A stretch of DNA of 8,495 nt from positions 1 through 8,495 of the forward strand of contig DYRX01000190.1 of NCBI GenBank assembly GCA_020718525.1. The letters run 5' to 3'. The translations under genes were made by a program, and so were the position numbers. Origin of the DNA: Victivallis vadensis. GTDB lineage: Bacteria; Verrucomicrobiota; Lentisphaeria; Victivallales; GWF2-50-93. Shown here piece by piece: positions 1 to 5,821 of the stretch (positions within the stretch are counted from its first letter, which is position 1; every line of letters starts with the position of its first letter). The notes beneath the pieces are model-generated. The model searched no databases, was not told where the DNA came from, and saw only the letters and a list, made by a program, of their open reading frames with translations.

Positions 1-95
1 AAAATTGGGATGGCATCCTCCGGAATGAGTATGAACGACAGAGACAAGAGATTGATTCCCGCAAGTCCGGCGATTCAGGGGAAAATGCCATATGA
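1..95 (+). CDS. C-terminal end of an unidentified protein (partial)
   Basis: The third reading frame is open from the window edge to a TGA at 93-95. It encodes about 30 hydrophilic, charged residues that include NEYERQRQEIDSR. The stop overlaps the ATG of the next gene as ATGA, a common arrangement for translationally coupled genes, and this is why I prefer this frame. The first frame is also open, to a stop at 106-108, and cannot be excluded. There is too little sequence to recognise a family. Confidence 0.4.
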   Translation, partial: NWDGILRNEYERQRQEIDSRKSGDSGENAI

Positions 96-289
96 CAAGA
101 CGCAGTGAGAAACAAAGCAGATTTCTTGCGGTAAAGGAACGAAACAGACGTGTGGAACAGTTACTTGCAAAGAAATGGATAAAATCCCATACTGAGATTC
201 CTGATGATGCAATACCAGTGGACCCTGACAAAATCAATATTGGCAGGTCTTATTTCCATCCGATCTGCTATATTCTTTCAGCAAAATAA
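92..289 (+). pseudogene. Truncated small zinc-ribbon-type protein (N-terminal half only)
   Basis: The product is 65 residues. It has a basic start (MTRRSEKQSRF), a helical segment (NRRVEQLLAKKWI) and the stretch IPDDAIPVDPDKINIGRSYF. From memory this matches the front part of small bacterial proteins with a probable zinc-ribbon domain (PF13451 type). Those continue with a segment resembling F-x-C-x-x-C-G, then W-T-x-x-Q-Q-K-W and a second pair of cysteines. Here the match ends at SYFHP and is followed by ICYILSAK and a stop. The other two frames after 250 do not restore the missing half. An AGGGG Shine-Dalgarno at 77-81 lies 10 nt before the ATG, so the remnant could still be translated. The function of the intact family is not established. 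I infer a truncation; a short natural variant is the alternative. Confidence 0.5.
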
Positions 290-300
290 TTAACTTATTT
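284..300. repeat. AT-only inverted repeat between convergent genes
   Basis: AAATAA (284-289) and TTATTT (295-300) form a 6-bp inverted repeat with a 5-nt loop. It spans the end of the zinc-ribbon remnant and lies about 35 nt beyond the stop of the convergent membrane-protein gene. A stem made only of A-T pairs is a poor terminator, and I see no better one for either gene. Confidence 0.25.
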
Positions 301-335
301 ATCTGAAAAACTATAAGAAGCTCTGATGTGTCAAC

Positions 336-1040
336 TCACCTGCGGCGGCCGAAGAGCCTAAGAAGGAAAAGAAAGAGGTTGATGAAGTCGAGGTAGAGAG
401 CTAGAGCGCCGCAGATTGCCGCCTTCCTTTCGCTTTCGCCGTCCATGGAGGCATTCGACATCAGTTTGATTTTTTGAGCATCATAGGCGGTGAGGCCGAC
501 AAAGACCAGAACACCGATAGCGCTGACTATCAAATCCATCATATTGCTTTTCAGGAAAAGATTCACCAGCATTGCGACGACGAGCCCAATTACTGCCATG
601 GACAAAAGTCCACCCATGGACGTCAAATCCATTTTTGTCATGAAACCGACAGCCGACATTGTTCCGAAGAGTCCCGCGCAAATGAAGAAGACTGTCGCGA
701 CCGAGCCAATGGTATATGCCAGAAATATTACGGAAAGAGTCAGCCCGTTGAGGATGGAATACGCAATGAAGAGGGCGGTCGCCGTTGCGCTGGACATTGA
801 TTTAATGAGACCTCCTATCGCCATGACCAGAAGGAGCTCGGCAATGATAATTCCAAAGAACATGATCTGATTGCCGATGATCAGTTTTGCCAGTTTCGGA
901 TTGAACGCGACATATGCGGCGACAAGGGCCGTTGCTACCAGTCCCAGACTCATCCAGGCATAGACTTTGCTTACAAATGTCCTCTCAGCCACCAGAGTTC
1001 CGACATTCTGGCGGGCTCCTACGTAATAAGATTCGTTCAT
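336..1040 (-). CDS. Bax inhibitor-1/YccA family membrane protein
   Basis: This is a 234-residue integral membrane protein of the BI-1 (TMBIM) family, close to the usual bacterial length. About seven hydrophobic segments can be seen, near residues 27-46, 58-79, 87-108, 111-134, 143-163, 167-186 and 208-231. The family signatures are present: TAYDAQKIK (184-192, Asp187 in the YDxQ motif) and LYLDFINLFLFLLRLFG near the C-terminus. Asp187 and Asp218 may correspond to the aspartate pair that gates the pH-sensitive calcium leak in Bacillus YetJ; that match is inferred. An AGGA Shine-Dalgarno lies 7 nt before the ATG. The gene starts 27 nt after the flavodiiron gene and is probably the last gene of the oxidative-stress operon. 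That location suggests a role in membrane ion balance during oxygen exposure, which is inference only. Confidence 0.93.
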   Translation of the reverse strand: MNESYYVGARQNVGTLVAERTFVSKVYAWMSLGLVATALVAAYVAFNPKLAKLIIGNQIMFFGIIIAELLLVMAIGGLIKSMSSATATALFIAYSILNGLTLSVIFLAYTIGSVATVFFICAGLFGTMSAVGFMTKMDLTSMGGLLSMAVIGLVVAMLVNLFLKSNMMDLIVSAIGVLVFVGLTAYDAQKIKLMSNASMDGESERKAAICGALALYLDFINLFLFLLRLFGRRR

Positions 1041-1067
1041 ATCTCTTTCCTTCCTTGCGGTATAGGT

Positions 1068-2267
1068 TTATTTGCAGATTTCCAGCAGTCTTGCACCGAC
1101 GGATCTGCCGAGCTCGTATGATGCGGCAAGCTCTTCTTTGTTTGGAACAAATTTGACGGACATTCCCTCGGGAGGAAGAAGTTCCGCTCCAATCGCCTTC
1201 AAAAATTCGCTCAACTGCTTTACCGATTCCCCGCTCCAGCCGTAGGATCCGAAAGCCGTCCCGATTTTATTTTTCGGTTTGAGCCCCCTGAGATAGCAGA
1301 TTGTGTCCGCCACTGTGGGGAAAAGCATGTTGTTAATTGTCGGAGAGCCTATCACGATGGCTCCCGAGAGCATGGCTTCAGTCGCAATGATGCTTCTGTG
1401 CGAGGAGCTTATCGGCAAAATCTTGACCGGAACCCCGGTGGAAACAATTCCCTCAGCAATGGAATTCGCAATTTTTGCGGTGCTTCCCCACATCGTGTCA
1501 TATACTAAGAGAGCTCGTTTTTCGGGCTTTTGCTCGGACCACTCGCGGTACCAGGAAAAGATGTCTGAAATTTTGCTTCTCCAAAGAGGTCCGTGATCTG
1601 GCGCGACGATCTTCGGATTCAGCCCCATTGACGCGTAGGCATCAAGGCATTTTTTAACAAGTTCCGAAAGCGGTAGAAGAATATTTGCATAATATGTGGC
1701 GGCCTCGCTTTTGAGGACATGCGGATCATTCTCATCGTCAAAAAGCTGAGATGTCGCCAGATGCATTCCAAACGCATCCTGGGAAAAAAGAATTTCCTCG
1801 CCGTGCAGATAGGAAAACATGCTGTCAGGCCAGTGCAGAAGCTTTGTCTCCACGAATGAGATGTCCATCTTTCCGAGGCTTAGGCGCTCGCCGTTTTTCA
1901 CCGCAGTAAGTGGTTCAATGCCTTCAAAATGCTTCTGCAGCGCTTTCACTCCATTGACCGAAGCAAAAATCTTTTTCGGCTTGATTTTTTCAAGAACAAA
2001 GGGAATAGCCCCGGAGTGGTCCATTTCGGCATGATTGGAGATGAAATACTCTATCTTCGACGGATCCACAACGGACGCGATACGCGCAAGCATCTCTTCC
2101 CGAAATGGCTCCTTCACAGTGTCAATGAGGGTGATCTTCTCGTCCATGACAAGAAATGCGTTGTAGCTTGTTCCGCTTTCCGTCGTGTAGCCGTGGAAGT
2201 TTCTGACGCTCCAGTCCTGGGCGCCAACCCAATATACGCTTTCACTAATTTTTACAGCACAAGGCAT
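1068..2267 (-). CDS. fprA: Flavodiiron protein (O2/NO reductase, class A)
   Basis: This cytoplasmic enzyme reduces O2 to water, or NO to N2O, with electrons usually supplied by rubredoxin or F420H2. Residues 1 to about 245 are a metallo-beta-lactamase-like diiron domain with every expected iron ligand: H79-x-E81-x-D83 (then H84), H145, D164 and H225. Residues from about 250 to 399 are a flavodoxin domain with an FMN phosphate loop (YDTMWGSTAKIA). No rubredoxin or flavin-reductase domain follows, so it is a class A protein and needs a separate donor. A longer frame begins at 2297, but I choose the ATG at 2265-2267. An AGGGAGG Shine-Dalgarno lies 9 nt upstream, inside the last codons of the preceding gene, and MPCAVKISESVYWVGA aligns with family N-termini. 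The gene lies in the oxygen-defence operon, 4 nt after the ferritin-like gene. Confidence 0.96.
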   Translation of the reverse strand: MPCAVKISESVYWVGAQDWSVRNFHGYTTESGTSYNAFLVMDEKITLIDTVKEPFREEMLARIASVVDPSKIEYFISNHAEMDHSGAIPFVLEKIKPKKIFASVNGVKALQKHFEGIEPLTAVKNGERLSLGKMDISFVETKLLHWPDSMFSYLHGEEILFSQDAFGMHLATSQLFDDENDPHVLKSEAATYYANILLPLSELVKKCLDAYASMGLNPKIVAPDHGPLWRSKISDIFSWYREWSEQKPEKRALLVYDTMWGSTAKIANSIAEGIVSTGVPVKILPISSSHRSIIATEAMLSGAIVIGSPTINNMLFPTVADTICYLRGLKPKNKIGTAFGSYGWSGESVKQLSEFLKAIGAELLPPEGMSVKFVPNKEELAASYELGRSVGARLLEICK

Positions 2268-2271
2268 GATC

Positions 2272-2814
2272 CTAGACCTCCCTGCACTTTCCGGCATGGC
2301 AGGCGCAGTTAGAGGCGCAGGCCTTTCCGTTCCGGACAGCAGTGAGCTCCCTGCTCAGCACTGCGATATGGCACATCTCCTCCTTGATGAGAAGGTCTAT
2401 CTTGTTTTTGCCAAGCTGGTCCGGAACCACTTCGCGAATCCCAGTGAAGAAAATCACCGAGTCCTTTTCGAAGCCGATCGCGACCAGATAGAGCTCCTCA
2501 AGAGTCCTGGCATTCTTCAGCAGTTCCGAAGCGTCGAGGCGGTTGCTGAAAATCTTGCCTTCCGCCATCGCCTGCAGATACGAGAGACACTGCATCTCGG
2601 AATCCGGCAGATTCTCCTCGGAAATGTCAATCTCCTCCTTCATCTTGGAGAAGAGATCTTCATGCCCCTTCTCCATGTCGGAAAGCCTTGACAGAAAAAG
2701 CTTTGACTCTTCAGTGGAAGCCACGGCAACAGCCTTCTCATAGAATTTCGCGCCATTTCTCTCTATCTGGCAGGCTATCTCAAATATTTCAGACGCATTG
2801 AAGGAAGGATTCAT
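2272..2814 (-). CDS. Rubrerythrin-like ferritin-family protein with a cysteine-rich tail
   Basis: This 180-residue helical protein has the pattern of a four-helix-bundle diiron site: Glu18 (QIERNG), E48-x-x-H51 (MEKGHE), Glu116 (GFEKDS) and E146-x-x-H149 (EEMCH). It lacks a rubredoxin domain. Such rubrerythrin-related proteins probably handle peroxide or iron, but the substrate of this one cannot be told from sequence. The last 15 residues are unusual: Cys166, Cys170, Cys172, His173 and Cys177 in ACASNCACHAGKC, which looks able to bind a metal or an Fe-S centre. The start has GAGG 7 nt upstream, overlapping the ferritin stop codon. The gene is 9 nt after ftn and 4 nt before the flavodiiron gene, and its last codons carry the flavodiiron Shine-Dalgarno. 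Confidence 0.85.
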   Translation of the reverse strand: MNPSFNASEIFEIACQIERNGAKFYEKAVAVASTEESKLFLSRLSDMEKGHEDLFSKMKEEIDISEENLPDSEMQCLSYLQAMAEGKIFSNRLDASELLKNARTLEELYLVAIGFEKDSVIFFTGIREVVPDQLGKNKIDLLIKEEMCHIAVLSRELTAVRNGKACASNCACHAGKCREV

Positions 2815-2823
2815 TTTTTCACC

Positions 2824-3360
2824 TCATGCTCCAGCCTGCGCAAGACCTCCGCCGGGGATCACAGGCAACGCGAACTTTCTTGCCCCAAGCTCCTTGTCCA
2901 TCATGAAAAGACCGCCCTTCGCCTCTCCGATGAGCCTGAGCTGGCCGATGATTTCATTGTCATTGGCTTCCTCTTCGACCTGCTCGCTGATGAACCACTG
3001 GATGAAGTTCAGAAGGGCAAAATCCTTTTCTGATTCGGCGGCGGCGGCGATGCCGTGTATTCTCTTTGTGACCATCTCCTCGTGCTCGAGGGCGTTCTCG
3101 AAGATGGAGAGAGGAGATTTCCAGGAGACAGGCGGCTGTGGGATCGCCTTCATCTCAGGTTTGAACCCCCTCTGGACAAGATGGTTCAGCATTGCTGTTC
3201 CGTGGCAGAGCTCTTCCTGGGTCTGAACGTTCATCCAGTTTGAAAATCCGTTCAGTCCGTCGTGCTTGAACTGCGCCGCCATTGAGAAATAGATGTAGGC
3301 GGAATAATATTCGAAATTGACCTGATCATTGAGCAGGTCTCCAAGTTTTTTGGAAATCAT
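2824..3360 (-). CDS. ftn: Non-haem bacterial ferritin
   Basis: Ferritin forms a 24-subunit shell that oxidises Fe(II) and stores it as mineral, keeping free iron low during oxidative stress. The protein has 178 residues, slightly longer than usual. Ferroxidase residues fall at the positions known for E. coli FtnA: Glu17, Glu50, His53, Glu94, Gln127 and Glu130. Other family features are FEYYSAYIYFSMAAQF (16-31), the W-M-x-x-Q-x-x-E-E segment (42-50) and QWFISEQVEEE (121-131). The C-terminal tail (PVIPGGGLAQAGA) is small and glycine-rich and probably disordered. The start is supported by GGAGG 8 nt upstream, embedded in the last codons (W-R-G) of dfx, with only 2 nt between the genes. Confidence 0.95.
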   Translation of the reverse strand: MISKKLGDLLNDQVNFEYYSAYIYFSMAAQFKHDGLNGFSNWMNVQTQEELCHGTAMLNHLVQRGFKPEMKAIPQPPVSWKSPLSIFENALEHEEMVTKRIHGIAAAAESEKDFALLNFIQWFISEQVEEEANDNEIIGQLRLIGEAKGGLFMMDKELGARKFALPVIPGGGLAQAGA

Positions 3361-3362
3361 GT

Positions 3363-3743
3363 TTATCCCCTCCAGAGTCCGTGCAGATTGCAGTAGGCTC
3401 TCAGAACAAGTCCAGGCTGTTCAGGAACATAGAATTCGGCTTCCGGCTTCTGTCCGGCCTTCAAGTATTTCCTGTTGACATAGTCGCCATTTATGACTTC
3501 GATCCACTCGATGTGGTGCTCCTCTGTCATCGGATGCTCGACAGAGCCGACGGCGATCTTGATCCCCGATCCGCACTTTTGAAGCACTGGAACGTGCTTT
3601 TCCTTGCCCGTGTCTGCGGTCTTTTCGGAAAGGACTTCAGCCGCTTCGCCACAGCAGGTGAGCTGACAGCATTTTGCGTCGTTCAAAGCTTCCAGAACAA
3701 GTCCTTCTTTTCCACACTTGAGAATTGCATTTTTTCCTGCCAT
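3363..3743 (-). CDS. dfx: Desulfoferrodoxin (superoxide reductase) with an altered N-terminal iron site
   Basis: The enzyme reduces superoxide to hydrogen peroxide without releasing O2, and suits anaerobes. The C-terminal neelaredoxin domain (about residues 46-126) is complete: the catalytic-site iron ligands are His50, His70, His76, His121 and Cys118, and the conserved Glu48-Lys49 pair precedes His50 (EKHVPV). VEHPMTEEHHIEWIEV and YCNLHGLW are family signatures. The N-terminal desulforedoxin-like part normally binds iron with C-x-x-C and a later C-C. Here the first pair reads C10-G-K-E, so the second cysteine is lost. Cys25-Cys26 and Cys30-Cys31 form two doublets instead of one. The Fe(Cys)4 centre may be lost or rebuilt; superoxide reduction should not depend on it. 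A GAAAGGG Shine-Dalgarno lies 7 nt before the ATG. This is the probable first gene of the tightly packed operon, downstream of rbr. Confidence 0.94.
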   Translation of the reverse strand: MAGKNAILKCGKEGLVLEALNDAKCCQLTCCGEAAEVLSEKTADTGKEKHVPVLQKCGSGIKIAVGSVEHPMTEEHHIEWIEVINGDYVNRKYLKAGQKPEAEFYVPEQPGLVLRAYCNLHGLWRG

Positions 3744-3805
3744 TGTAGTACCCTTTCAATTTTGATTTATGAAGACTCCCTAAAAAAATAAAATCTCAAA
3801 ATAAT

Positions 3806-3834
3806 TGCAACTCATTCACCAAAAAGCAGTTGCA
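3806..3834 (-). terminator. Hairpin with T-rich tail between rbr and dfx (terminator or attenuator)
   Basis: Read on the minus strand, TGCAACT (3834-3828) and AGTTGCA (3812-3806) form a perfect 7-bp stem around a 15-nt loop. An AT-rich tract with a run of seven T follows, to about 3781. It lies some 20 nt after the rbr stop. The stem is short and only partly G-C, so termination would be incomplete, consistent with read-through into dfx and a higher level of rbr message. I see no convincing separate promoter for dfx in the 111-nt gap. Confidence 0.5.
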
Positions 3835-3854
3835 GTTAAACAAACTGGACAATT

Positions 3855-4433
3855 TCACCAATTGGACTGCAGAACTTCGAAATAGGATTGCGGGTGGGCG
3901 CATGCAGGGCACTTTTTCATGGCCTCAACGCCTTCATGCACGTAACCGCACTTTCTGCACTGCCAGGAAACCTTTGCATCTTTTTTGAAGACCTTCCCCG
4001 TTTCAAGGTTGGCGAGAAGCTCGAGATACCTCTTTTCGTGATGCTTTTCGGCAACCGCCACATTTTTGAATTTGAGGGCGACTTCCGGGAATCCCTCTTT
4101 TTCCGCAGTCTCGGCAAAGCTGGGGTAGAGCTCTGTCCACTCTTCGTGCTCGCCTGCCGCCGCCGCCTTGAGATTTTGAACTGCGTCGGCAAGTATTCCC
4201 GCCGGATAGGATGCCGTTATTTCGACGTTTCCACCTTCGAGAAAGGAGAAAAAGCTTTTAGCGTGCACCATCTCCTGGTTTGCCGTAGCTTCAAAGATTG
4301 CCGCGATCTGTTCGTATCCCTCTTTCGCGGCAAGCTTTGAGAAATAACTGTATCTGTTTCTTGCCTGCGACTCTCCTGCAAAAGCCTTGAGGAGGTTCTT
4401 TTCGGTCTCCGTTCCCTTCACACTCTTGCTCAT
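3855..4433 (-). CDS. rbr: Rubrerythrin (NADH-dependent peroxidase)
   Basis: Rubrerythrin reduces hydrogen peroxide to water in the cytoplasm of anaerobes. The product is 192 residues, the usual length. Residues 1-145 are the ferritin-like domain with diiron ligands Glu21, E54-x-x-H57, Glu95, Glu98 and E129-x-x-H132. Residues 155-192 are a rubredoxin domain with C159-x2-C162 and C175-x2-C178, which passes electrons to the diiron site. This order, with the rubredoxin at the C-terminus, is the classical one. GGAG lies 8 nt before the ATG. The gene has its own promoter-like sequence and a leader of about 120 nt, and is followed by a weak terminator-like hairpin and then dfx. This suggests strong, separately tuned expression at the head of the stress cluster. 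Confidence 0.97.
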   Translation of the reverse strand: MSKSVKGTETEKNLLKAFAGESQARNRYSYFSKLAAKEGYEQIAAIFEATANQEMVHAKSFFSFLEGGNVEITASYPAGILADAVQNLKAAAAGEHEEWTELYPSFAETAEKEGFPEVALKFKNVAVAEKHHEKRYLELLANLETGKVFKKDAKVSWQCRKCGYVHEGVEAMKKCPACAHPQSYFEVLQSNW

Positions 4434-4479
4434 TTTCTCAACTCCGCTGATGGTTTTCAGTTTCCAGTAATCCCAGAAA

Positions 4480-4498
4480 GCGGAAATTTAAAATCCGC
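4480..4498. repeat. Inverted repeat in the rbr leader, GCGGA-N9-TCCGC
   Basis: GCGGA (4480-4484) and TCCGC (4494-4498) are perfect 5-bp arms around an AT-only centre (AATTTAAAA). It lies about 47 nt upstream of the rbr start, downstream of the proposed promoter. It could be a regulator site or an RNA hairpin in the leader. No known regulator motif is recognised. Confidence 0.4.
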
Positions 4499-4519
4499 CC
4501 CTAGTCTTCAGAACAGTCC

Positions 4520-4539
4520 TGCTGTTTCACGTCACAGCA
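4520..4539. promoter_or_regulatory. Possible rbr operator: TGCTGT-N8-ACAGCA
   Basis: A perfect 6-bp inverted repeat (4520-4525 and 4534-4539) is separated by 8 nt. Its near edge lies 22 nt downstream of the proposed -10 element of the rbr promoter, a usual place for a repressor site. It does not match the PerR box, the Fur box or a full FNR/CRP box that I know. The regulator is unknown and operator function is inferred from position and symmetry. Confidence 0.4.
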
Positions 4540-4560
4540 ATATCATCTCAGGACTCTTGC

Positions 4561-4588
4561 AATATACAAGAGGGTAAAGAAAAGTCAA
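4561..4588 (-). promoter_or_regulatory. Predicted sigma-70-type promoter of rbr
   Basis: On the minus strand TTGACT (4588-4583) and TATATT (4566-4561) are 16 nt apart. Each differs from the consensus by one base. Transcription would start near 4554, giving a leader of about 120 nt before rbr. The promoter sits between the coaB stop and rbr, where a new transcription unit is expected. Confidence 0.6.
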
Positions 4589-4593
4589 ATGAG

Positions 4594-4631
4594 AAAAACT
4601 GAGTTTCCTATATAGTCTAGCATTTCACTCA
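4594..4631 (-). terminator. Weak terminator candidate after coaB
   Basis: On the minus strand TGAGT (4631-4627), starting in the coaB stop codon, can pair with ACTCA (4604-4600), and a run of five T follows at 4598-4594. The loop is long (22 nt) but contains the self-complementary CTATATAG. The stem is only 5 bp, so termination would be weak. It also lies just upstream of the rbr promoter. Confidence 0.25.
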
Positions 4632-5279
4632 TGTATTTCCAGTCCCAAGCCTTGGAGCAAGAAGGATTTTCAGTATTTTTACTGCTATATCAGTTTTTTT
4701 TCCGAGCGGGATTCGGATCTTGCCTCCCTCTGAGGAGAGCATTGTCACTTCGTTTGTGTCGGAGTCGAATCCTCTGCCTTCTCTGCCTATCTCGTTTGCA
4801 ATAATCCAGTCGGCGTTTTTCTTCCTCAGTTTTTTTGATGCGTTGTCGAGGAGACTCTCACTTTCCGCTGCGAATCCCACTATCATTTGTCCATTCTTTT
4901 TATTTTTTCCAAGCCAGGAAAGAATGTCGGGATTCCTGACCAGCTCCAGAAGGATGCGCGAGGAAGTTTTTTTTATTTTTGAGGAAGATGCTTTTTTGGG
5001 TCTGTAGTCTGCGACAGCCGCCGCCATTATGACAATCTGGGCATCGGAGCTCTCACTGCGAATTTCGCAGAACATTTCTTCGGCGGACTCGACTCTTATG
5101 AGTTTGACTCCCTTTGGAGGATTCATGCAGGTCGGACCGCTTACGAGCACGCATTCGTGTCCTGATTTGACTGCCGCCGCCGCCAGTGCGTAGCCCATTT
5201 TTCCGCTTGAACAGTTGGATATGAATCTGGCGGGGTCAATTCTTTCCCTTGTCGGACCTGCGCTGACCAGTATTTTCAT
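4629..5279 (-). CDS. coaB: Phosphopantothenate-cysteine ligase (CoaB), stand-alone
   Basis: CoaB joins 4'-phosphopantothenate and cysteine, the second step of coenzyme A synthesis from pantothenate. The 216-residue product begins MKILVSAGPTRERIDP. It contains ISNCSSGKMG (20-29), whose Asn22 matches the Asn that acts on the acyl-nucleotide intermediate in E. coli Dfp, then the AAAVADYRPKK segment with a lysine cluster, and VGFAAE. A longer frame opens at 5390, but its extra residues lie within coaC in another frame and look nothing like protein of this family. I use the ATG at 5277-5279, which overlaps the coaC stop as ATGA. Its Shine-Dalgarno is weak, so translation probably depends on coupling to coaC. 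In many bacteria this is the C-terminal half of a fused CoaBC. Confidence 0.93.
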   Translation of the reverse strand: MKILVSAGPTRERIDPARFISNCSSGKMGYALAAAAVKSGHECVLVSGPTCMNPPKGVKLIRVESAEEMFCEIRSESSDAQIVIMAAAVADYRPKKASSSKIKKTSSRILLELVRNPDILSWLGKNKKNGQMIVGFAAESESLLDNASKKLRKKNADWIIANEIGREGRGFDSDTNEVTMLSSEGGKIRIPLGKKTDIAVKILKILLAPRLGTGNT

Positions 5280-5821
5280 TTGTCGGCGATTTCCAAAATC
5301 TTCCTGCAGATCAGCGCCGGCTCTTCCATGCGGCCATCTCCTTCGGTTCCGCAGGCAAGCATGCCCTTGGCGGGTCCGACGAAAATGCATCCTCGCTTTT
5401 TCAGCCTTTCGCAGTTTTCAAGCGTCGCGGGATGAGCCCACATCGCATTGTTCATCGCAGGGGCAATCATCGTCTGTCCCCTGTGGGAAAGATAGTAGGT
5501 GCTCAGGGCATCGTCGGCTATCCCGTTCGCCATCTTGGCTATCATGTTTGCAGTGCACGGAGCAATCACCAGGATTAAAGCCTTGTCCGCCAAAGAGATA
5601 TGGCCCGGCTTCCATTCCGGAAGATCCCAGAGTGTCGTTACAACTGGGTTCCTGGAAAGGGTCTGAAATGTCCTTTCGGAGACAAGCTTTGTCGCGGAGT
5701 CGGTCATGATCACATGAACATCAAGGGAGTTCTGAGAAAGCTTGCTGACAAGATCGGCGGCTTTGTAGGCGGCAATGGATCCTGTCACTCCGACGACAAC
5801 CGTTTTTTTCTCATCAGCCAT
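5276..5821 (-). CDS. coaC: Phosphopantothenoylcysteine decarboxylase (CoaC), stand-alone
   Basis: CoaC is an FMN enzyme of the HFCD family that decarboxylates 4'-phosphopantothenoylcysteine to 4'-phosphopantetheine in coenzyme A synthesis. The protein has 181 residues. It has the N-terminal flavin motif VGVTGSIAAYKAADL (10-24), the active-site His74 (GHISLA), the PAMNNAMW substrate motif with Asn124, and the active-site Cys157 in GMLACGTEGDGRM. All match the catalytic residues of E. coli Dfp. The product ends (ILEIADK) where the linker to CoaB begins in fused proteins. The ATG overlaps the end of gmk by 8 nt and the stop overlaps coaB by 4 nt, so the three genes are probably co-translated. 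Confidence 0.95.
   Translation of the reverse strand: MADEKKTVVVGVTGSIAAYKAADLVSKLSQNSLDVHVIMTDSATKLVSERTFQTLSRNPVVTTLWDLPEWKPGHISLADKALILVIAPCTANMIAKMANGIADDALSTYYLSHRGQTMIAPAMNNAMWAHPATLENCERLKKRGCIFVGPAKGMLACGTEGDGRMEEPALICRKILEIADK

Noticed and set aside
474..870. Plus-strand open frames opposite the BI-1 family gene
   Set aside because: They lie wholly antisense to a clear membrane-protein gene and show no family features or Shine-Dalgarno sites.
2268..2297. Ten-residue longer start of the flavodiiron protein
   Set aside because: It would overlap the ferritin-like gene further and ignores the strong AGGGAGG site placed correctly for the ATG at 2265-2267.
2266..2691. 141-codon plus-strand frame opposite the ferritin-like gene
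   Set aside because: It is the complement of a gene with a complete diiron motif set; the translation shows no domain pattern.
3888..4340. 150-codon plus-strand frame opposite rubrerythrin
   Set aside because: Antisense shadow of rbr, whose ligands and rubredoxin cysteines are all intact.
5270..5285. Programmed -1 frameshift joining CoaC to CoaB
   Set aside because: The junction reads GAC AAA TGA and lacks a canonical X-XXY-YYZ slippery heptamer. An ATGA re-initiation site explains it more simply.
5280..5390. Longer N-terminus for CoaB
   Set aside because: The extra 37 residues are arginine-rich out-of-frame coaC sequence. The ATG at 5277-5279 with ATGA overlap matches the family start.
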